NCBI RefSeq assembly: GCF_002120225.1
Contig: NZ_LAPZ01000003.1
Span: 248,001 to 312,000, forward strand
Origin: Tenacibaculum holothuriorum
Lineage (GTDB): Bacteria > Bacteroidota > Bacteroidia > Flavobacteriales > Flavobacteriaceae
Reading direction: 5' to 3'
DNA: 64,000 nt
Made by a program: the position numbers and the translations under genes. Of this stretch, positions 59,858 through 64,000 are shown piece by piece. How positions within the stretch are numbered: position 1 is the stretch's first letter; each line of letters opens with the position of its first letter. The notes beneath the pieces are model-generated. The model was not told the DNA's origin, made no database searches, and was given only the letters and a program-made list of their open reading frames with translations.

Positions 59858-62260
59858 TTAAAAATCTACTATAACTCCAATTCTTGGTAGAGCTCTACCC
59901 GTTGTACTTTCTACTTCTTCTAACAAATATCTTGAAACATCATTTGGATCTAACAAGCGATTTCCATTTGCATCTTCCATAGGTAACAAAAATGGTCGCT
60001 GCTTAGAACTACTTGCATATACATTTTGAACATCTAAATACAAATTGATTGCCATTTTTTTTAAAAACCATGTTTTATCAACTCTAAAATCTAATTGCGT
60101 ATACGTAGCTAGTCGTTCGCCGTTTAAGTTAGAATAATCTAGAACTCCTCCATTTTTCACATCATAATTTGCGACTAATGATGATGCATTTCTATCGTAA
60201 GGAGTAAATGGTCTTCCTCCTACTAACCTAAATTTGGTTCCGATTTCCCAATTCTTTTTTAACTTTTTTCCTGCGGTAATGGTTATTAAATGTCGGTTAT
60301 CCCAAGTTGAAGGAATATAATTACCTACTGCATTTTTAAACTCACTACGAACAAAGGTATAGGTTGCTATTCCGTATAAACCATCATACGATTTCTTTTG
60401 AGCTAACAACTCAAAACCATAAGCTCTTCCTTTTGAATTTGAAACTACCTCTTCATTTCCTACAACACCAAAATCTGCTCCAAGATTCGCTAAACTAATT
60501 TGATCTCTTACCGAAAACGGATAATTGTTATAGGCTTTATAAAATCCTTCGAAAGTAATCTTTGAACTCGTATTGGGTTTATATGCTAAACCTCCAACTA
60601 TATGATCTGACTGAATGTATTTTAACCCTTCTTTATTTACAAACTCTCCAGCATTGTTCTGAAATCCTAAAACGGTATACGATGGTAATTGATAATAACG
60701 ACCTACTGATGAATTAATCGTCCATTTTTCATTTAATGAATAACTTAAAGACACTCTCGGTGAAAACTGATTTAGTAAATTTTTCATTTCTGAATTGTAG
60801 TCAATTCCATCTAATCTAAATCCGAAAGAAACCCCTAATTTATTATTCAAAAATTCTTTTGATACTTGTCCGAAAACTCCATATTTAAAGAAGTCTATTT
60901 CTGAATTGAATTCATCTTGAAAAACTCCTTGAGAATTTGCTACTCTTCTAAAAGTTGAATTTAAGTAGGTAGTTTTTTCTGCATTGACCCCGATATTTAA
61001 TCTGTAATTATTATTCAACTCAATATCGCTCTCGTAACGGAATTTAGTTTCTGTTTCTTTAGAATCATAGTTCAATAATAAATTTTGAGGCAGTTCTTCA
61101 TTCATAAAATACTTAATTGCTTTATTTTTTAGTTCATTTCGACTCAAAACAAATAAGTGACTAGCATTTTCTTCAAACACTTTATAACTTGCTCCAACTG
61201 TGTAATTCCACTGACTATTAACAGGCACAGTATTTAACACAACCTTGTTTCTTTTAATCGTTTCCTCATCAGTTTCTCCTTCATTAACCGATTCATTCAA
61301 TTTAAAATCATCAATAGCTCCCAAGGCAATAATAGATAATTCACTATTCTTGGTGATTTGAGATTTAAGATTTAATTGAAAGTCATTATAGGTTGGTAAA
61401 AAAGGAAGTTTTAATGCTTTAAATAATAACTGAAGATACGATTGTCTTACTGAAAGCATAAAGGTTGTTTTCTTACCTATAGGACCATCTAATGTAATTC
61501 CAGCATCAGAAGTACCTAAGGTAGCTCGAGTATTTAAAGATGTCGGGTTCCCTCTTTTTTGTGTAAACTCTATTACCGAGCTCAACGTATTTCCTCTATT
61601 AGCAGGAAAAGCACTCGAATAAAAATCAACTTTACGAATTAAATCGGCATTCATTATTCCTACTGGTCCACCCGTAGCACCTTGCGTTTGAAAGTGATTT
61701 ATTACAGGAACTTCAATTCCATCTAAATAAAATTTATTCTCTGAAGTTGCTCCTCCTCTAATAATAATATCGTTTCTAAATCCTGGATTAGAAGCTACTC
61801 CAGGAAAAGATTGTATAACTTTCAACACATCTCTGTTACCTCCAGGATTTCTTTCAATCTCTGTAACTCCTAAGGTTTGTAATGATAACGGACTTTCTAA
61901 TGACTTTTTAAACAAACTAGCTCTTACCTCAACTTCTTTAAGTTGCGTAGTATTCTCTCTAAGCTCTATAGTAATAAATGGAGAATTATCTTTTGTCACT
62001 AGATACTCATCAGATATTAGAGTTTCATAGCCTACAAACGAAACTTGCAATTTGTTATAACCTAATGGCACATTAGTAATTTCAAAATTCCCTTGCTCTT
62101 TTGATGAAGCTCCTACAGAAGTACCAAAAACCAATACATTAACAAACGGAATAGTTTCTCTTGTTTTAGCATCAATAACTTTTCCTGTAATTTTTCCTTG
62201 ATTTTGGGCAAACACAGAAAATACTTGTAATAAAATAAATAATAGCGCTAATTTTTTCAT
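59858..62260 (-). CDS. TonB-dependent receptor
   Basis: The 800-residue outer-membrane receptor has signal peptide MKKLALLFILLQVFSVFAQ. Then come a CarboxypepD_reg-like domain (ITGKVIDAKTRETIPFVNVL, VGYETLISDEYLV), a plug (LGVTEIERNPGGNRDVLKVI, NDIIIRGGATSENKFYLDG, FPANRGNTLSSVIEF) and a barrel ending LPRIGVIVDF with terminal Phe. It is paralogous to the receptors at 8722 and 51077 but distinct. No partner gene (SusD-type) is adjacent, so the substrate is unknown. It lies 46 bp upstream of the DUF389 gene on the same strand. Confidence 0.93.
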   Translation of the reverse strand: MKKLALLFILLQVFSVFAQNQGKITGKVIDAKTRETIPFVNVLVFGTSVGASSKEQGNFEITNVPLGYNKLQVSFVGYETLISDEYLVTKDNSPFITIELRENTTQLKEVEVRASLFKKSLESPLSLQTLGVTEIERNPGGNRDVLKVIQSFPGVASNPGFRNDIIIRGGATSENKFYLDGIEVPVINHFQTQGATGGPVGIMNADLIRKVDFYSSAFPANRGNTLSSVIEFTQKRGNPTSLNTRATLGTSDAGITLDGPIGKKTTFMLSVRQSYLQLLFKALKLPFLPTYNDFQLNLKSQITKNSELSIIALGAIDDFKLNESVNEGETDEETIKRNKVVLNTVPVNSQWNYTVGASYKVFEENASHLFVLSRNELKNKAIKYFMNEELPQNLLLNYDSKETETKFRYESDIELNNNYRLNIGVNAEKTTYLNSTFRRVANSQGVFQDEFNSEIDFFKYGVFGQVSKEFLNNKLGVSFGFRLDGIDYNSEMKNLLNQFSPRVSLSYSLNEKWTINSSVGRYYQLPSYTVLGFQNNAGEFVNKEGLKYIQSDHIVGGLAYKPNTSSKITFEGFYKAYNNYPFSVRDQISLANLGADFGVVGNEEVVSNSKGRAYGFELLAQKKSYDGLYGIATYTFVRSEFKNAVGNYIPSTWDNRHLITITAGKKLKKNWEIGTKFRLVGGRPFTPYDRNASSLVANYDVKNGGVLDYSNLNGERLATYTQLDFRVDKTWFLKKMAINLYLDVQNVYASSSKQRPFLLPMEDANGNRLLDPNDVSRYLLEEVESTTGRALPRIGVIVDF

Positions 62261-62342
62261 ATCTGAATTGTTGATGCCTTACAAAAATACAATTTGTTTA
62301 ATTAAAAAACCATTTTATTAAACAAAATAACATTTTCATAAC

Positions 62343-62375
62343 AAAAAAACCTCAATCGTTTGATTGAGGTTTTTT
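62343..62375 (-). terminator. Intrinsic terminator downstream of tRNA-Tyr
   Basis: CCTCAATC (62350-62357) / GATTGAGG (62362-62369), 4-nt loop, A/T tracts on both sides. It ends the tRNA-Tyr transcript. Confidence 0.85.
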
Positions 62376-62376
62376 G

Positions 62377-62459
62377 TGGGGAGAGCAGGATTCGAACCTG
62401 CGAAGTCGAAAGACAACGGAGTTACAGTCCGTCCCATTTGGCCGCTCTGGAATCTCCCC
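62377..62459 (-). tRNA. tRNA-Tyr (GTA)
   Basis: 83 nt. Acceptor GGGGAGA pairs with TCTCCCC, discriminator A. Anticodon GTA lies in GACTGTAACTC. There is a long variable arm (class II) and T-arm GCAGGTTCGAATCCTGC. CCA is not encoded. Confidence 0.97.
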
Positions 62460-62469
62460 AAAAGCGTTT

Positions 62470-62494
62470 AAAAAAGCTTCTCTTAGAGAAGCTT
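62470..62494 (-). terminator. Intrinsic terminator between the tRNAs
   Basis: AAGCTTCTC (62474-62482) / GAGAAGCTT (62486-62494), 3-nt loop, T-run on the minus strand. It suggests that tRNA-Lys can be terminated before tRNA-Tyr. Confidence 0.7.
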
Positions 62495-62500
62495 AAAAAG

Positions 62501-62573
62501 TGACCGGGCTGGGGCTCGAACCCAGGACCCTCTCCTTAAAAGGGAGATGCTCTACCAACTGAGCTACCCGGTC
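62501..62573 (-). tRNA. tRNA-Lys (TTT)
   Basis: 73 nt. Acceptor GACCGGG / CCCGGTC, discriminator A. D-arm AGCTCAGTTGGTAGAGC, anticodon TTT in loop CTTTTAA, T-arm CTGGGTTCGAGCCCCAG. CCA is not encoded. Confidence 0.97.
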
Positions 62574-62606
62574 ATTTTTGCTTTAGCATTTCTGCGTTTG
62601 CGGGTG

Positions 62607-62637
62607 CAAATATAGAAGCTTTTTTCGTTTCTACAAA
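62607..62637 (-). promoter_or_regulatory. Consensus promoter of the tRNA-Lys gene
   Basis: On the minus strand: TTTG (62634-62637), 19 bp, TATATTTG (62607-62614). Full match to the Bacteroidota promoter with the same 19-bp spacer as the rpmB promoter. Confidence 0.85.
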
Positions 62638-62723
62638 TAAAAAAGTGAAGTTATTTTATAAAAATTTCATCTTTTTTTTTAGTCACTTATAAAACAGTGT
62701 TTTACAAATTAAAAAAAATCAAA

Positions 62724-63488
62724 TTATTTTTCTTGTAAATACGCTTCACGTACTTTCTTAAACAAATTAGAGGAGTATACGAAGTTTACCACAGCTTCAT
62801 TATCTGTTTTAAAAATCTCTTTATTGCTTCCTTCCCATGCTTTTTTCCCATTTTTTAAGAAAACAATCTTCTCTCCTATTTCCATAACCGAATTCATATC
62901 GTGGGTATTAATTACTGTTGTAATTTGATATTCATCAGTAATTTCTTGAATTAAGTTATCAATCACAATAGCTGTTTGCGGATCTAATCCTGAGTTAGGT
63001 TCATCACAAAACAAATATTTAGGGTTCATAACAATAGCTCGCGCTATGGCTACACGCTTTTGCATTCCTCCGGATAATTCTGCTGGGAATTTACTATTCG
63101 AGTTTTCTAGATTTACTCGTTGCAATACAAAATTTACCCTGTCTAACATTTCATCTTCTGGTTGCTTTGTAAACATTTTTAGAGGAAACATTACGTTTTC
63201 TTCAACCGTTTGAGAATCAAACAAAGCGCTTCCTTGAAATACCATTCCTATTTCTTGACGCCATTGTCTCTTTTCTTCAGTAGTAAATTCAGTATTTATT
63301 TTTCCGTCAAAAGCTATCGTTCCCTTTTCTGGAGTGTGCAATCCAATTAATGATTTTAAAAATACAGTTTTACCAGAACCACTTTGACCAATTATTAAAC
63401 TTGTTTTTCCTGGATGAAACGATGTATTAATTCCTTTTAATATCTCAACTCCATTAAATCCTTTATGTAAATTCTTTACTTCTATCAT
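62724..63488 (-). CDS. mlaF: ABC transporter ATPase, MlaF-like
   Basis: The 254-residue ATPase belongs to an Mce/Mla-type phospholipid transporter that keeps outer-membrane lipid asymmetry. Walker A IGQSGSGKTVFLKSLIGL, Q-loop GMVFQGSALFDSQTVEENV (diagnostic of MlaF), signature LSGGMQKRVAIARAI, Walker B LFCDEPNSGLDP, H-loop INTHDMNSV. It directly abuts the permease gene (0 bp), so the two are an operon. Confidence 0.93.
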   Translation of the reverse strand: MIEVKNLHKGFNGVEILKGINTSFHPGKTSLIIGQSGSGKTVFLKSLIGLHTPEKGTIAFDGKINTEFTTEEKRQWRQEIGMVFQGSALFDSQTVEENVMFPLKMFTKQPEDEMLDRVNFVLQRVNLENSNSKFPAELSGGMQKRVAIARAIVMNPKYLFCDEPNSGLDPQTAIVIDNLIQEITDEYQITTVINTHDMNSVMEIGEKIVFLKNGKKAWEGSNKEIFKTDNEAVVNFVYSSNLFKKVREAYLQEK

Positions 63489-64000
63489 CTAGGTTAATAA
63501 CATTTGGGTTAATAAATAGTTGGCGATTACAATAATTACGATTGTCCACACTACAGATTGTGTACTTGCCTTACCAACTTCTAAAGATCCTCCTTTTACA
63601 TAATAGCCATGATAAGAAGGCACCGTAGCTATTAAAAAGGCAAATACTAAGGTTTTAATAATGGCGTATTCTACTAAAAACGGATTGAAATCTAATTGAA
63701 CTCCTTCTATAAAGTCTAAATGTGAGAACATTCCTGAAGTTATTCCCGCTACCCATCCACCAAAAATTCCAAGAAACATTGATAACACGATTAAAAACGG
63801 ATAGAAAAATACCGTAGCAATAATTTTTGGCAATACTAAATAGTTAAGTGAATTAATCCCCATAACTTCTAAAGCATCTATTTGCTCTGTAACGCGCATT
63901 GTTCCTATGCTAGACGTTATATAAGAACCTACTTTACCTGCTAAAATGATAGAACAGAATGTAGGTGCAAATTCTAAAATTACCGATCGTTTCGTTGCAA
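63489..64000 (-). CDS. mlaE: MlaE-family ABC permease, 5' part beyond the window
   Basis: The reading frame is open through the window end; the internal ATG at 63899 is not the start. Visible sequence: KVGSYITSSIGTMRVTEQID, ALEVMGINSLNYLVLPKIIA, then membrane segments (VFFYPFLIVLSMFLGIFGG, LVFAFLIATVPSYHGYYVKG) and TQSVVWTIVIIVIANYLLTQ. The TEQIDALEVMGI block is the hallmark of MlaE/TrgC permeases. It forms the inner-membrane part of the lipid transporter with mlaF. Confidence 0.93.
   Translation of the reverse strand, partial: ATKRSVILEFAPTFCSIILAGKVGSYITSSIGTMRVTEQIDALEVMGINSLNYLVLPKIIATVFFYPFLIVLSMFLGIFGGWVAGITSGMFSHLDFIEGVQLDFNPFLVEYAIIKTLVFAFLIATVPSYHGYYVKGGSLEVGKASTQSVVWTIVIIVIANYLLTQMLLT

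Noticed and set aside
1..64000. Integron integrase, transposase, prophage genes or a recognised multi-gene defence system in the window
   Set aside because: No tyrosine or serine recombinase, DDE transposase, phage structural gene or known defence operon is visible; apart from the two cassette-like units and the dispersed repeats the region looks like stable chromosome.

Overview
The window is a chromosomal segment of a marine-type Flavobacteriaceae (Bacteroidota). It resembles Tenacibaculum, Polaribacter and their relatives, but I cannot fix the genus. The reasons are strong AT richness, type IX secretion (T9SS) type B sorting domains, SusC-like TonB-dependent receptors with carboxypeptidase-regulatory-like N-termini, DUF5916, DUF6122 and DUF4295 families, signal peptides ending in FAQ/FSQ/NAQ, the Bacteroidota promoter TTTG-N19-TAnnTTTG, and almost no Shine-Dalgarno sequences. 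Nearly all genes are intact core or housekeeping genes.

Layout. 1-5.8 kb: two large T9SS-exported surface proteins, the first cut by the window edge. 5.8-8.1 kb: uvrB plus a small CxxC protein. 8.1-14.9 kb: YceI protein, TonB receptor with a divergent LytS/LytTR two-component pair, a secreted protein and sucC. 15.1-21.7 kb: DUF5916 outer-membrane protein, lolD, CPBP protease, TIGR02757, S10 peptidase and DUF6122. 21.7-26.8 kb: Dph6-like ATP pyrophosphatase, a secreted protein made of four tandem repeats, and an M14 peptidase. 26.9-31.3 kb: rimO and the ftsY / DUF4295 / rpmG / rpmB block, interrupted by a foreign-looking HNH-like gene between palindromic sites, and by a small structured RNA. 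31.4-39.6 kb: cinA, FAH-family hydrolase, menB, an esterase-fold protein, a CvfB-like protein, menD, fsa, a small membrane protein and an SDR. 39.7-49.0 kb: M1 peptidase, a second palindrome-flanked gene (lipoprotein), xanthine dehydrogenase xdhA-xdhB with a membrane protein and xdhC, an epimerase and an SGNH hydrolase. 49.0-53.2 kb: an operon of TonB receptor, alpha/beta hydrolase, DUF2141 and TPR protein. 53.5-57.8 kb: pdxH, SixA-like phosphatase, Ppx/GppA and a repeat-rich OmpA protein. 57.8-64 kb: DinB-family pseudogene, DUF389 protein, third TonB receptor, tRNA-Tyr, tRNA-Lys and the start of an mlaF-mlaE lipid transport operon.

Main point of interest: two unrelated genes (28398-29153 and 41465-41989) each lie between imperfect palindromes with the geometry of integron attC sites (R''-L''-loop-L'-R'). 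In each case the R' half ahead of the gene is complementary to the R'' half behind it, as expected for inserted gene cassettes. No integron integrase is present in the window. Other notable features are a Flavo-1-like structured RNA, two genes whose reading frames seem to start at ATC and ATA, an esterase-fold protein lacking the nucleophile serine, a dispersed ~90-bp REP/MITE-like repeat, and strongly periodic repeat proteins.
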